A DNA stretch of 64,000 nucleotides from positions 971,264 through 1,035,263 of the forward strand of contig NZ_LN869529.1 in assembly GCF_001244995.1 (NCBI RefSeq). Reading direction: 5' to 3'. Below, one piece after another: positions 1 through 8,260 of this stretch. A program made the translations under genes and the position numbers. The notes beneath the pieces are model-generated. The model made no database searches and had not been told where the DNA came from. It saw only the letters and a program-made list of their open reading frames with translations. Numbering within the stretch: position 1 is the first letter of the stretch; each line of letters opens with the position of its first letter. This stretch comes from Intestinimonas massiliensis (ex Afouda et al. 2020) (GTDB lineage: Bacteria > Bacillota > Clostridia > Oscillospirales > Oscillospiraceae).

Positions 1-329
1 GGATAAAACGGGACATGGAGCAGATCCGCCAGGCTCCGCCCCTGAGATTCCCCCGCCAAAAAGCAGGGCATATAGGAGCCCTCCACCCATCGCGGCTTGA
101 CGCTGGCCCCCACGGCGGAGATCGGGGCGTCCAGTTTCCCCTCCGTCCGGAGCTGATGAATCAGCAAGGGCAACCGCTTTACATGCTGGAACAGCGCGTC
201 GCTCTGCCGCAGGCCCAAAGCCCCCTCGGGCACCTCCAGCAGCCGTCCCAGATTATAGCCTCTCATCCCGTCGAACAGGGCCACTGAGGTGGTGTAGTTA
301 CTGGTGTCGATTCCCAGACAGACCGGCAT
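1..329 (-). CDS. TsaD/M22-like peptidase-family protein, N-terminal part
   Basis: Partial gene; 109 residues are visible before it runs off the left edge. The start reads MPVCLGIDTSNYTTSVALF, the N-terminal ATP-binding signature of the ASKHA/Kae1-TsaD (M22, 'O-sialoglycoprotein endopeptidase') family. In many Oscillospiraceae a TsaD-like paralogue of this kind follows nusB. The start is the ATG at 329, only three bases after the nusB stop, so the two are probably co-transcribed and translationally linked. Because only the N-terminus is seen, true TsaD (t6A tRNA modification) cannot be told from the shorter paralogue; the family-typical metal-binding HxxxH lies outside the window. Confidence 0.75.
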   Translation of the reverse strand, partial: MPVCLGIDTSNYTTSVALFDGMRGYNLGRLLEVPEGALGLRQSDALFQHVKRLPLLIHQLRTEGKLDAPISAVGASVKPRWVEGSYMPCFLAGESQGRSLADLLHVPFY

Positions 330-332
330 ACC

Positions 333-824
333 CTATTCCCCGTCCGCAGCAGGGGCGGCGGGCTGGTTGGCCCGCTCCGGAGGCAGCTCGCCCCGCATGA
401 AGGCGCCCAAAATGCCATTGATAAAGGAGACCGTCTCCGGCGCCTCATAGTGCTTGGCAATCTCCACCGCATCGTTAATGGCGGCGGCGGCGGGGATATC
501 CGGCATGTATAAAATCTCATACATGGCCACCCGCATCACGGCTGCCGCCATGCGGGAAATCCGGGAAAAGGCCCAGCCGATGGCATATTTGGAAATATAG
601 CTGTCCAGCTCGGGCCCGTGACTGCAGACTCCCTTCACCAGCGCAGATATGTACTGGCGCTGTTTTTCGTTGGGGAATTCTGCATAGAGAGGCTCCTCCT
701 CCCGAAGCGTCTCGAAGTGCTCCCTGGTCAGGGAGCGGTCCAGCAGCTCCTCAGCGCTCAGGTTGGAAAAGCCCAGCTCGAAGGACAGATGGACGGCGAT
801 CTCCCGGGCAATGCTTCTGGTCAT
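333..824 (-). CDS. nusB: Transcription antitermination factor NusB
   Basis: 163 residues, the usual NusB length. NusB with NusE binds boxA in rRNA leaders and supports processive antitermination. The all-helical NusB fold is recognisable from the N-terminal MTRSIAREIAVHLSFEL and the C-terminal AAINDAVEIAKHY...SFINGILG signature (residues about 110-140). I chose the ATG at 824 rather than an upstream in-frame ATG at 860 because a GGGAGGA ribosome site lies 7 bases before it and family members start here. It is separated from the upstream asp23-like gene by a strong terminator, so it likely has its own promoter around 830-960. Confidence 0.93.
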   Translation of the reverse strand: MTRSIAREIAVHLSFELGFSNLSAEELLDRSLTREHFETLREEEPLYAEFPNEKQRQYISALVKGVCSHGPELDSYISKYAIGWAFSRISRMAAAVMRVAMYEILYMPDIPAAAAINDAVEIAKHYEAPETVSFINGILGAFMRGELPPERANQPAAPAADGE

Positions 825-970
825 GGCGGTTCCTCCCACAAAACGTTCTTTTATATCCAATCCTCTTTCAACGGCGGCGCGCTCCGCCTCTCCGGACGGA
901 TGCCGCTATTCACACAGCATAGATTATATACATTTTCCCCTCAAAAATAAACACCAAATTACCACAAAAA

Positions 971-1003
971 AGCATTGGGCGACCACTCGCCCAATGCTTT
1001 TTT
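971..1003 (-). terminator. Rho-independent terminator after the Asp23 gene
   Basis: A perfect 12-bp stem (971-982 with 987-998) with a 4-base loop is flanked by A-run and T-run on the two sides, so it can work in both directions. It lies 15 bases after the Asp23-family stop codon and before nusB, ending the spoIIIA-asp23 transcript. Confidence 0.92.
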
Positions 1004-1018
1004 CGTGCGGTCAGGAAA

Positions 1019-1405
1019 TTACTGGGGCTTGCGGGTCTCTTTGTCAAAAATGACCCCGCCCACATTGACGTTCACAGCCTCGACCGTCAGACCGCTGGTC
1101 GCCTCGATGCTGCTCATCACGGCCTCCTGCACAGCCCGGCCCACCTCTGGAATGGTGTGCCCGTATTTGACCAGGATATTGACATCCACGGTAACGTTCT
1201 CTTCGGCCACCTCCAGGCGGATGCCCCGGCTGAGCGTCTTTTTGCCCAGCAGCTCGGCCAAATCGGTGCCCAGGTTGGCGGCCAGTCCCCCGACGCCCTC
1301 TACTTCCAGCGCGGCGGCGGCGGCAATCACCGCCAGGACCTCTTCCGATATATGGATATTGCCCAGTTCATCCGACCGGGAAACATACTCCTTGCCCTCG
1401 CCCAT
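1019..1405 (-). CDS. Asp23/Gls24 family envelope-stress protein (YqhY-like)
   Basis: 128 residues. The Asp23/Gls24 domain is evident from GNIHISEEVLAVIAAAAALEVEGV near the N-terminus and the VDVNILVKYGHTIPEV segment. In Bacillus the paralogue yqhY sits next to nusB and is linked to control of lipid synthesis, and the same neighbourhood is seen here. The ATG at 1405 is preferred over one at 1447 because AAGGAG lies just upstream and homologues begin near here. A 65-base gap separates it from spoIIIAH, with no terminator seen, so it may be read through from the spoIIIA operon. Confidence 0.88.
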   Translation of the reverse strand: MGEGKEYVSRSDELGNIHISEEVLAVIAAAAALEVEGVGGLAANLGTDLAELLGKKTLSRGIRLEVAEENVTVDVNILVKYGHTIPEVGRAVQEAVMSSIEATSGLTVEAVNVNVGGVIFDKETRKPQ

Positions 1406-1470
1406 GAGAATCACGCTCCTTGTTGTAGTAGTAGCATTATACCACAAAACGAGCGAATTACAATGACTTT

Positions 1471-2073
1471 TTAGCTGGCCTGGATGATCTTGATCTGGCT
1501 GGCCTTCAGTCCGGTCTCTCCCATGACGATTTCGCTGATCCGGGCGGTGTCGGTGTCGGTCAGGCCGTTCTCGCTGGCCGAAACGACCACGCTGATGCCG
1601 TTATCGCTGAGGAAGGCCACGCAGTCGCCATAGCCCTTGGCGGTGACCAGATTCTCGATCTGGGCCTCGGCCAGGGTGTTGGCGGCCATGGTCTGGATGG
1701 CCTGGTTGGCCTGGTCCACGGACGCCTGATCCGCCTTCTCTTCGCCGGCGGCCTGCTGCAGCAGGGACAAGGCGCTGTCCCGGGCCTGCTGGCGGTTGAG
1801 GCGGGCGCTGGCAAAGTAGCCGCTGCTCGTCTGAGGCGCCTGGGTCTCCGTGCCATCTGAGGCGCTCGGGGTGGGAGATGCCCCTCCTTTATTCCCGAAC
1901 AGTGCGTCGGTGTCCGCGCCGGAGCCACCTACCAGGGCGGCCTCGCCCAACACCTTTCCCGTCCCCGCAGAGGCCCCGTTCCCCTCCTGGCTGTAAGACC
2001 AGTTGAGGTAGACCGCCGCGCATACGAACAGGACGATCACCGCCACTACCGCGTTCCGTTTCCATAGCTTCAT
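1471..2073 (-). CDS. spoIIIAH: Stage III sporulation protein AH
   Basis: 200 residues: short cytoplasmic N-terminus, one membrane segment (about residues 8-24), a low-complexity Gly/Ser/Thr linker, then the YscJ/FliF-like ring-building domain ending ASQIKIIQAS. In sporulating cells SpoIIIAH sits in the mother-cell membrane and binds SpoIIQ from the forespore, forming the A-Q channel that keeps sigma-G active. The basic N-terminus and linker length are normal for Clostridia. It is the last gene of the operon, 13 bases after spoIIIAG. Confidence 0.95.
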   Translation of the reverse strand: MKLWKRNAVVAVIVLFVCAAVYLNWSYSQEGNGASAGTGKVLGEAALVGGSGADTDALFGNKGGASPTPSASDGTETQAPQTSSGYFASARLNRQQARDSALSLLQQAAGEEKADQASVDQANQAIQTMAANTLAEAQIENLVTAKGYGDCVAFLSDNGISVVVSASENGLTDTDTARISEIVMGETGLKASQIKIIQAS

Positions 2074-2086
2074 TGTCTGTTCCTCC

Positions 2087-2623
2087 TTATTTTCCCTTGC
2101 AGATACTGATTTTATCGGAACCCAGCCCTGTCAGAGCGGAGACCGCTTCCACCATCGCCAGCCGGATACCGGGGTCGTCCGCCCCCTCGCACACCACCAG
2201 AGCCCCCTGAAACTGGGGGTAGATCTGCTGGAGCGGCACCGTCTCTTCCCGTCCCGAACCCCGAGAGACCACCACTGTACTGCGGCTTTCCTCGGTCTCC
2301 CCCTCTTTTTGCGAGGTGGAGGCGTCTTGAGCCAGCACCTGGCGGGTGCTGGTCTTTACTGTCAGCGCCACGGAGACCTTTCCCGCTCCCTCGACCCGGG
2401 AGAGGGTATCGGCCAGCTTGCGCTCCAGCCCCTCCAGATCGAAGGCCAGGCCGTCAGACTCCATCGCAGCCGCCTGTTCCCGTGCCGTCGCGCTCCCGCC
2501 CAGATCCGGCAGGGTGAGCAGGACGATGCCCGTCAGGATCACCAGCAGAACGAATTTATACTTTTCCAGAAGGACCAGGAGCTTTTGCCCGCTCCGGACT
2601 ACACCTTCCGCACTTTTCTTCAT
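2087..2623 (-). CDS. spoIIIAG: Stage III sporulation protein AG
   Basis: 178 residues with one N-terminal membrane helix (about 24-42) and a periplasmic ring-building domain (LEGLERKLADTLSRVEGAGKVSV onwards, ending LTGLGSDKISICKGK). SpoIIIAG forms a large ring in the mother-cell membrane as part of the feeding-tube complex. An acidic Ser/Thr insertion (about 85-115) separates two halves of the ring domain, as is typical. The start overlaps the stop of spoIIIAF by four bases, indicating translational coupling. Confidence 0.95.
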   Translation of the reverse strand: MKKSAEGVVRSGQKLLVLLEKYKFVLLVILTGIVLLTLPDLGGSATAREQAAAMESDGLAFDLEGLERKLADTLSRVEGAGKVSVALTVKTSTRQVLAQDASTSQKEGETEESRSTVVVSRGSGREETVPLQQIYPQFQGALVVCEGADDPGIRLAMVEAVSALTGLGSDKISICKGK

Positions 2624-3117
2624 TCCAAGTCACCGCTTTCGTATGTTTGGCGGTCGGCTGGGATGGCCAGATCCGCCTCGATCTGCCGTGTCAGGGTCCG
2701 GCGTTGGGCCTCGTCCAATGTGCCGGTGATGACCACCGCCGCAGGATAGGGCATATCGCCCGTTCCGACCCGGCAGGTCACTGTCACCCGCTCCAAATGA
2801 GCCCCGAAAGCCTCCGCCTTGTCCAGAATATATGCGCCGGTACGCTCGGCTATGATGGTTTTCATCAGGTCCAGGTTAGTTTCTTCCAGCTCCAAGTCAT
2901 AGGCGCCAAAAGCGGCCTGATAATCGGTCGCCGCGATGGCCATGGCGCTGTAGTCAAAGGTGAGGACGGGCTGCAGTACAGCCAGCAGCAAAACCAGCCC
3001 TCCTACCAGCTTTCCCACCTTCCGCACCGTGCCGGATGGGGTAAGGCTGTCCGCCAGCGCGATGATCATGGCGGCACAGGTGACCCCCACCAGCCACCGT
3101 CTCAACAGCTCCATCAT
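2620..3117 (-). CDS. spoIIIAF: Stage III sporulation protein AF
   Basis: 165 residues with two predicted membrane segments in the first 60 residues (WLVGVTCAAMIIALADSL and VGGLVLLLAVLQPVL) followed by a soluble domain ending YESGDLE. SpoIIIAF is a membrane component of the mother-cell-to-forespore channel. It overlaps both spoIIIAE (upstream) and spoIIIAG (downstream) by about four bases, the compact layout expected of this operon. Confidence 0.93.
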   Translation of the reverse strand: MMELLRRWLVGVTCAAMIIALADSLTPSGTVRKVGKLVGGLVLLLAVLQPVLTFDYSAMAIAATDYQAAFGAYDLELEETNLDLMKTIIAERTGAYILDKAEAFGAHLERVTVTCRVGTGDMPYPAAVVITGTLDEAQRRTLTRQIEADLAIPADRQTYESGDLE

Positions 3118-4229
3118 GCCGTCACCACCGAGATGGCCGAGATCATGGAGACCAGCAGCAGCAGGGCGCAGGCTCCCGTCATGCCCAGCACCAGACCGAA
3201 GGCCCCGCCGATGTTGTCGATGAGCCCGGCCACCCGGCCCTCCGCCACCGTGGCGGACAAGGCCGCCGTCAGCTTATAGGCCAGATAGTGGACCCCAAGC
3301 TGCAAAAATGGGATCACGCACATGGACAGCACTGCCAGCATCCCAAACACCCCCACGCTGTTTTTCAAAAGCTCGGCGCCGGCCAGCACCGTCTCCGCCG
3401 CATCGGACAGGATGCCGCCCACCACCGGCACCATGCCGGAGACGGCGAACTTAGCCGCCTTTATCGCCACCGCATCGGCGGAGCCGGCAATCACCCCGCT
3501 GACTGTAAGATAACCCACAAAGGCCAGCATGATGGTGGTGAGGGCCGAGGTCACCCCCCATTTGAGCAGTCCGGCCACTCGTTTGAGCCCCTCGTTTCCC
3601 ACGGCCGCATGGGCCACGCAGGCGGCGATATAGGCGTACACCAGCGGGAGCAGCAGCCGGTCGATCAGCGTCAGGAGGACATCGGCAAAAAAGACCGTGG
3701 CTACCTGCCGGGCGACCGCCCCCGCCGGTGACCCTCCCGCCGCCGTCGCTGCCGCCAGGGTGGGCAGCAGCACCTTGGAGAAGGAGTCCATGCTATCCAG
3801 CGCCTGCCGCCCCATGCCGATGAGGGAGCTGACGTCAGTCACCGCCACGGCTGTGATGGCCAGCGCCCCCACAATGGGCACGATTTCCAGGCTTGTCCCG
3901 AAGCCCGTTCCGGAGTAGGCCCCATCCCCCAGGGCACAGAGCAGCACCACCGTCAGCAGCAGGATGCCGCTGCGCACCGCCTTGCGCACCACGCCCCACA
4001 GGGCGCCGCTCCCAGTATCCAGAATGGACTGAAGGCCCTCGTTCAGATCCACCTGCGCCCCCGCGTCGCCGGGGGCGTACTCTCCCGCCGCCTCGGTCAG
4101 CTTGTCCAGCTCCAGGGCCTCGCCTTGCCGGACCAGCACATCGCTCTCCGCCGCCTGGGCCGGGCGGGCCAGCAGCACTGCCAGCGCCAAAACCAGCAGT
4201 GGGATCATGGCCTTGCTTGCATATCTCAT
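3114..4229 (-). CDS. spoIIIAE: Stage III sporulation protein AE
   Basis: 371 residues with an N-terminal signal-like segment (MIPLLVLALAVLLARPAQAA) and six or more hydrophobic segments, the normal SpoIIIAE design. It is a polytopic mother-cell membrane protein of the A-Q channel. The conserved core GSALWGVVRKAVRSGILLL and the C-terminal MTGACALLLLVSMISAISVV support the call. It begins 15 bases after the spoIIIAD stop. Confidence 0.95.
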   Translation of the reverse strand: MRYASKAMIPLLVLALAVLLARPAQAAESDVLVRQGEALELDKLTEAAGEYAPGDAGAQVDLNEGLQSILDTGSGALWGVVRKAVRSGILLLTVVLLCALGDGAYSGTGFGTSLEIVPIVGALAITAVAVTDVSSLIGMGRQALDSMDSFSKVLLPTLAAATAAGGSPAGAVARQVATVFFADVLLTLIDRLLLPLVYAYIAACVAHAAVGNEGLKRVAGLLKWGVTSALTTIMLAFVGYLTVSGVIAGSADAVAIKAAKFAVSGMVPVVGGILSDAAETVLAGAELLKNSVGVFGMLAVLSMCVIPFLQLGVHYLAYKLTAALSATVAEGRVAGLIDNIGGAFGLVLGMTGACALLLLVSMISAISVVTA

Positions 4230-4244
4230 ACATTCACACCTTGC

Positions 4245-4631
4245 CTACAGCAGTCCTGTCACCATACTGAGCACTGTGCGCAGCAGAGGCAGGGCCACAA
4301 ACAGGGCGGAGGCCGCCCCGGCCGTCTCCACAAAGGCGGCGATACCGTTCTCCTTGGCATCCCGGCACAGTTCCGCCGCAATTCGGGTCAGAATGGCGAT
4401 GCCCACCGTCTTGAGCACGGGGGCCAGAATGGCCGGTGACAGCCCGGCAGTATCGCCCAGGGTGTCCATCAGCTCCCGGACGCCTTCCAACGCACCCAAG
4501 GAAAGCCCCAGGATGACCGTCCCGGCCGCCAGGGCCAGGACCAGCCCCAATTCGGAGGCATTTTTCTTCACTACCACCGCGCACAGAGCGGCGGCCACGG
4601 CCACAGCCGCGATCTTTACCATATCCGGCAT
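4245..4631 (-). CDS. spoIIIAD: Stage III sporulation protein AD
   Basis: 128 residues, mostly membrane-embedded (three to four hydrophobic segments), with the family motif KTVGIAILTRIAAELCRDA near residue 80-100. Together with SpoIIIAC it forms the small membrane subunits of the channel export gate. It lies six bases after the spoIIIAC stop. Confidence 0.93.
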   Translation of the reverse strand: MPDMVKIAAVAVAAALCAVVVKKNASELGLVLALAAGTVILGLSLGALEGVRELMDTLGDTAGLSPAILAPVLKTVGIAILTRIAAELCRDAKENGIAAFVETAGAASALFVALPLLRTVLSMVTGLL

Positions 4632-4637
4632 GGCACA

Positions 4638-4832
4638 TCACAGCCCAAACAGGTTTTTTACCAGGTTGAACAGATCGCTGATCTCCTGAACCACCATCAT
4701 TAGCACCACCACCAACCCCGCCAGGGTGGTCATGGTGGCCTGCTCGTCCCGCCCCGAGCGGGTCAGCACCTGATTGAGCACGGAAACCAAGATGCCGATG
4801 GCCGCTATTTTGAAAATCAGATCTACATTCAT
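4638..4832 (-). CDS. spoIIIAC: Stage III sporulation protein AC
   Basis: 64 residues, two membrane helices, matching the canonical small SpoIIIAC (MNVDLIFKIAAIGILVSVLN at the start). The motif SGRDEQATMTTLAGLVVVL joins the two helices. Its place between AB and AD fixes identity. Confidence 0.94.
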   Translation of the reverse strand: MNVDLIFKIAAIGILVSVLNQVLTRSGRDEQATMTTLAGLVVVLMMVVQEISDLFNLVKNLFGL

Positions 4833-4884
4833 GCTTTCTCCACTTCCCCCGCAGCCGCTCCCCGGCGGTCTGTTCGAAATCGGT

Positions 4885-5406
4885 TTACAGCAGGAGAATG
4901 ACCGTCAGCGCACCGGCCCCCATGCCCAGCACACCGTACATCCGGCCCAGCCGGTTCCGATCTTCCTCCGCCCGTTCCAGGCAGCGGGCCAGCTCGGCTA
5001 GGGCAGACTCCAGCGCCTCCCTCTGTCCATCTCCGTCATAACGGCCCAGCACCTCCCCCAGCCCCGCCAGGACCAGAGTTTCCTCTCCCGAGAACAGCAG
5101 GTCGGGCTCAGCGTCCAGGGCCTCCCGCCACAGCTCGCCCAGGCTCTTCTCCCCCAGCCGGTCCAGGCTGTCCCGGCACCGGGCGAAGAAATAGCAGGCC
5201 GGGGCCTGTGCCCGTTTTGCTACGACGGCCAGCAAGTCCGGCATAGGGGTCAGCCGAAAAGAGAGCTCCCGCTCCATCAGTTCCAGCCCGCCGATCAGCG
5301 CGCGCAGACTGGTCACCCGTGCCCGGAGCTGGGCTGCGGCTCCAAACCCGATGCTGGAAGCTCCCGCCATCAGGATCAAAGCGCCGGCCAGTTTCAGCAC
5401 AGCCAC
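4885..5406 (-). CDS. spoIIIAB: Stage III sporulation protein AB
   Basis: 173 residues with a hydrophobic N-terminus (LAGALILMAGASSIGFGAA), a helical soluble domain with the family motif LIGGLELMERELSFRLTP, and a C-terminal hydrophobic tail. SpoIIIAB resembles type II secretion GspF-like helical domains. The start overlaps the spoIIIAA stop; two GTG codons (5406 and 5400) are possible after GGGGGAA, and I kept the longer one. Confidence 0.93.
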   Translation of the reverse strand: MAVLKLAGALILMAGASSIGFGAAAQLRARVTSLRALIGGLELMERELSFRLTPMPDLLAVVAKRAQAPACYFFARCRDSLDRLGEKSLGELWREALDAEPDLLFSGEETLVLAGLGEVLGRYDGDGQREALESALAELARCLERAEEDRNRLGRMYGVLGMGAGALTVILLL

Positions 5407-6341
5407 TTCCCCCTTTCCGGCTCTGTCACCTCATAGTGCCGCCCGGCCTCACCCGCACGAATCAGGACGACCCGCCGGAACAGTCCGGCGTCCATCAGCC
5501 GCCGGTAGAGCGGCCGGGTCCACAGGTCCCGCAGGGACCCACCATGAGCGGTGCACAACAGCGCCACACCGCAGCCCGCCGCCTGTTCCAGAGCCTCGAT
5601 GTCCTCTGCCGCGGTAATCTCATCGGCCGCCAACACCTGAGGATTCATCCCCCGCAGCAGCATGGCCAGCGCAGCCCCCTTGGGGCAGCCGTCCATCACA
5701 TCGGTGCGCTCACCCACGTCTACCTGGGGGACCCCCTCGTACATGGCGGCCACCTCACCCCGCTCATCGGCCAGCCCTACGCGCAGGGCCTCCATCCCCA
5801 CCCCGTCAGAAATGCAGCGGACCAGGTCCCGCAGCAGCGTGGTCTTGCCTCCTCCGGGCGGCGAGAGCAGCAAGGTGCTGTGCAGTTTCCCGCCCTCCAG
5901 AAGTTTGGGCAGCACCCCCGCCGCCGCTCCGGGCACCTCATGCGCAATCCGGATGGCCAGCGAGGACATCTGCCGCAGATTATGTATCTCCCCGTCTCGA
6001 ACCACCGCGCTGCCGCAGATGCCTACCCGGTGACCGCCCCGGACGGTGACGAATCCGCATTTCACCCGGTCCAGCACCGTGTGCGCCGAGGCCCGGCTGG
6101 CCACCTCCAGCACCAAACCCAGATCCTCCGGGCGGACCGGGCCTGGGCAGTGCGGAATCTCCCGCTCCCCCGCCGGTCCCGCCACCATGGGCGGCCTGCC
6201 GGCCCGCAGCCGGAATTCTTCCGCTCTGGCCTTGTCCCTCTCCGGCATTTTACATGCCGCCTGCCGCAAATCATAGGGAAGAAGGGCCGCCGCCTGCTCA
6301 AACCGAGCTGCCTCCGTCCGCACCCTTATCGCCGTCTCCAT
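5394..6341 (-). CDS. spoIIIAA: Stage III sporulation protein AA, channel ATPase
   Basis: 315 residues. A secretion-type AAA ATPase that powers the mother-cell-to-forespore channel in the cytoplasm of the mother cell. The Walker A motif SPPGGGKTTLLRDL is at about residue 160 and the Walker B-like VLAADEITAAEDI at about 235. It is the first gene of the eight-gene spoIIIAA-AH operon, which sigma-E drives in known relatives. The upstream region (6342-6593) is short because mobile DNA begins near 6594. Confidence 0.95.
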   Translation of the reverse strand: METAIRVRTEAARFEQAAALLPYDLRQAACKMPERDKARAEEFRLRAGRPPMVAGPAGEREIPHCPGPVRPEDLGLVLEVASRASAHTVLDRVKCGFVTVRGGHRVGICGSAVVRDGEIHNLRQMSSLAIRIAHEVPGAAAGVLPKLLEGGKLHSTLLLSPPGGGKTTLLRDLVRCISDGVGMEALRVGLADERGEVAAMYEGVPQVDVGERTDVMDGCPKGAALAMLLRGMNPQVLAADEITAAEDIEALEQAAGCGVALLCTAHGGSLRDLWTRPLYRRLMDAGLFRRVVLIRAGEAGRHYEVTEPERGKWLC

Positions 6342-6380
6342 GGGTTATTTTCCCCCTTGTCCTGTGTTGATGCTCCATTC

Positions 6381-6388
6381 TATGTATG
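6381..6388 (-). promoter_or_regulatory. Possible sigma-E -10 element of the spoIIIA operon
   Basis: On the minus strand CATACATA lies about 40 bases upstream of the spoIIIAA start and matches the sigma-E -10 consensus (CATACANT). A GTCATA sequence upstream could be the -35 but its spacing is four bases too short, so this is tentative. Confidence 0.35.
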
Positions 6389-6471
6389 GTTGTCCATGTC
6401 TATGACTGGACCGTTCAAAAGTTTTCTGATGCAAAGGTCGGAGGGATTGCGATGTGGACATAGCCAGGTGC

Positions 6472-6513
6472 TCAGGGGGAAAAATAAAGGAGCAGCTCTG
6501 CGCTGCCCCCTGA
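6472..6513. other. GC-rich hairpin upstream of spoIIIAA
   Basis: An 8-bp perfect inverted repeat (TCAGGGGG / CCCCCTGA) encloses a second short stem (AGCAG / CGCTG-like). It lies between the spoIIIA operon and the IS fragment. It could be an IS end or a terminator for incoming transcription; there is no T-run. The rest of 6342-6593 shows nothing else. Confidence 0.35.
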
Positions 6514-6593
6514 AACAAATTATGTTAAAGGTCTTCCCTCACCGCACAGAACAAAGGGGGGCAATATGAGCGGAAATGTGGTAAAGTGATTTC

Positions 6594-6990
6594 ATGGATC
6601 AGCAGATGACCCTGTCAGCATTCAGCGACGCTCTGGCGAATGTACGGACGAAGAAAAAAGAATTTCTATCGCAGATAGATCGCATTGTTCCGTGGGGAGA
6701 ATGGGTGTCGAAAATCAAGCCGTGCGATTACAAGGGGAGCGCGGGAATAAGCCCTACGATTTGGAACGGATGCTGCGGATCTATATGCTTCAAAATCTGT
6801 ATGACCTGTCGGACATGGGAACCGTAGCAGAGGTCATAGACAGCCGCGCGTTTTCCGCATTTTGTGGCGTTGATTCCAGCAACCAGGTGCCGGACGGAGA
6901 CACGCTGGGACGCTTCCGCCATATTCTTGAGGAGAACGGGATTCAGCAGAAACTGTTCGCCCAGGTGGTCCGGCGGCTCATGGAAAAAAT
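6594..6990 (+). pseudogene. IS5-family transposase, frameshifted N-terminal fragment
   Basis: The first part reads MDQQMTLSAFSDALANV...IDRIVPWGEW and continues, after a shift at the GGGG run at 6734-6737 (one G appears lost), as GERGNKPYDLERMLRIYML...DLSDMGTVAEVIDSRAF...FCGVD...PDGDTLGRFRHILEENG. This is the DUF772-type N-terminal domain of IS5-group transposases. The catalytic DDE domain is missing: the sequence ends near 6990, where it meets an unrelated gene fragment. It is therefore dead both by frameshift and by truncation. Confidence 0.85.
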
Positions 6991-7239
6991 AATAAAATGA
7001 CTTGTGCGTAGCTTTTCAGCACCGTAAAACTTGAAAGGAAGCACATAGTTACTTCTATTCTCCCGCAAAGCATCGATTAGCGCATTTAGGACTATGGGCT
7101 CTCTTTGTTCTGGTGGTCTATTTTCCAACTCATGCTTAAGCTTGGCTGTGCGTGCTTCACCAAATAAGCTTCGCAAATGTTCATCAAACTTGGTGTTACT
7201 ACTTAAAGCCATGTTAATGCGGTTGTAATTAAAGAAATC
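6985..7239 (-). pseudogene. TcmP-like protein, C-terminal fragment
   Basis: Read on the minus strand, an open stretch encodes FFNYNRINMALSS...HLRSLFGEARTAKLKHEL...NYVLPFKFYGAEKLRTSHFIIF. This resembles the C-terminal region of three-Cys-motif partner (TcmP) proteins, which are found in phages and mobile elements. Both ends are cut: on one side it abuts the IS5 fragment, on the other a VirB4 fragment on the opposite strand. The identification rests on remembered family motifs; a search is needed for certainty. Confidence 0.5.
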
Positions 7240-7614
7240 CTGCTGCTGGACGAACTCACCGCCAGCTACTTTGTGGCCGTGTGGAAGATGCTCCGCAAAA
7301 ATGGCTGCGTCCCCAGCGCCCTCACGCAGAATGTGAAAGACCTGCTGGCAAGCCCGGCCATCTCCAACATTCTGGACAACACGGATTTTCTGATCCTGTT
7401 GTCGCAGGCCCAAAGTGACCGGGCGATCCTCGCCAAGCAGCTGGGCATTTCCGAGCACCAGCTCTCCTACATCACCCACTCCAATTCCGGCGAGGGGCTG
7501 CTGTTCTATGGAAATGTGACCATCCCGTTTGTGGATCGGTTCCCCAAGGGAGAGATCTATAACCTGCTGACCACCCGCCCGGAGGATATGGCCCATGAAC
7601 GAAAAGACGAATAA
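7240..7614 (+). pseudogene. VirB4-type conjugation ATPase, C-terminal fragment
   Basis: About 124 codons match the last part of the intact VirB4 at 16088-18520 (shared TQNVKDLLAS, a D/N-F-x-x-LLxQA stretch, NSNAGEGL/NSNSGEGLLFYG, FPKGEIYNLLTTRPE against FPKDTQLYRIMTTKPE). It lacks the whole N-terminal half and Walker A, and it has no start. The sequence is clearly divergent from the intact copy, so it is a relic of a different conjugative element, not a recent duplication. Confidence 0.88.
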
Positions 7615-7666
7615 GGCCGGGGCCACTTCGGGACAAAAAGGGTCCGTTGACAAAATAGCAACTTAA
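7595..7666 (+). pseudogene. Short truncated gene start overlapping the VirB4 relic
   Basis: An ATG at 7595 preceded by GGAGG overlaps the VirB4 fragment end and gives 23 codons (MNEKTNKAGATSGQKGSVD...) before a stop. The overlap and ribosome site resemble the start of the gene that follows virB4 in these elements, so this is probably its 5' remnant. Confidence 0.35.
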
Positions 7667-7758
7667 CCGCGGGAGAGAAATTGTGCGCAAGAAAAAAGAC
7701 GCCGGATGGCGTCAGTTCATGGCCCAAATCATTCTTATTGCTCTGGAAGGAGGCCTAC

Positions 7759-7905
7759 ATGGAAGATCCCGTACCCGTCAAGGAGGAATACACCTATCAA
7801 GTCGGCAAAATCCAATTCATTGTCACGCCCGTCTACAAGGACAAAGGCGAGTCCATGCGTGACATCCTGTTGAAGCTGATGCTGGCCGATCTGGAGCCAG
7901 CCTAA
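7759..7905 (+). CDS. TnpW-like transposon-encoded small protein
   Basis: 48 residues. YTYQVGKIQFIVTPVYKDKG followed by SMRDILLKLMLADLE fits the TnpW-type small proteins that lie just before serine recombinase genes in Clostridia elements; their function is unknown. The ATG at 7759 follows GAAGGAGG at a good distance. Here it precedes a truncated recombinase, so it belongs to the older element relic. Confidence 0.65.
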   Translation: MEDPVPVKEEYTYQVGKIQFIVTPVYKDKGESMRDILLKLMLADLEPA

Positions 7906-7922
7906 CTGTTCCATCGACATCC

Positions 7923-7951
7923 TTAACACGGGCAGTCGGCAGAGGTATAAT
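7923..7951 (+). promoter_or_regulatory. Sigma-70 promoter of the relic recombinase
   Basis: TTAACA (7923-7928), 17-base spacer, TATAAT (7946-7951), about 45 bases before the recombinase TTG start. It may still fire and transcribe into the left end of the newer element. Confidence 0.75.
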
Positions 7952-7997
7952 ATACATAGATAAGAACCTCTTGCTTGATTGCAGGAAGGAGGATATT

Positions 7998-8260
7998 TTG
8001 AAACAGTCAAACAAGAAAATCTCTACCGGCACAGCCGCTCTCTACTGCCGACTGAGCCGTGATGATAATATGGACAGCGAGTCTAACAGCATCCAGAACC
8101 AAAAGAAGATTCTCCAAAAGGCCGCCAAGGACAAAGGCTATACGGACACCATCTTTTTCGTGGACGACGGTATCACAGGCACCACCATGAAACGCCCTGG
8201 ATTTCAGAAAATGATCGCCGCAATCGAGGCCGGGTACATCTCGGCAGTGTTTGTGAAAGA
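7998..8260 (+). pseudogene. Serine recombinase, N-terminal fragment
   Basis: From TTG 7998 (AAGGAGG just upstream) the frame encodes the resolvase catalytic domain start: TAALYCRLSRDDNMDSESNS, IQNQKKILQKAAKDKGY, FVDDGITGTTMKRPGFQKM, AVFVKD. The serine of YCRLSRDD is the nucleophile position. Homology stops exactly after VFVKD at about 8258-8260, where family members continue LSRFGRN; the following 22 codons are unrelated. The clean break inside the gene suggests insertion of the element that starts here. Confidence 0.85.

Noticed and set aside
5319-6569. 416-codon open frame on the plus strand
   Set aside because: Shadow of spoIIIAA/AB in GC-rich DNA; low-complexity Pro/Arg/His composition.
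6943-7653. 236-codon minus-strand frame taken as one gene
   Set aside because: Its first two thirds are antisense to the VirB4 relic; only the last part (6985-7239) looks like a real gene fragment.
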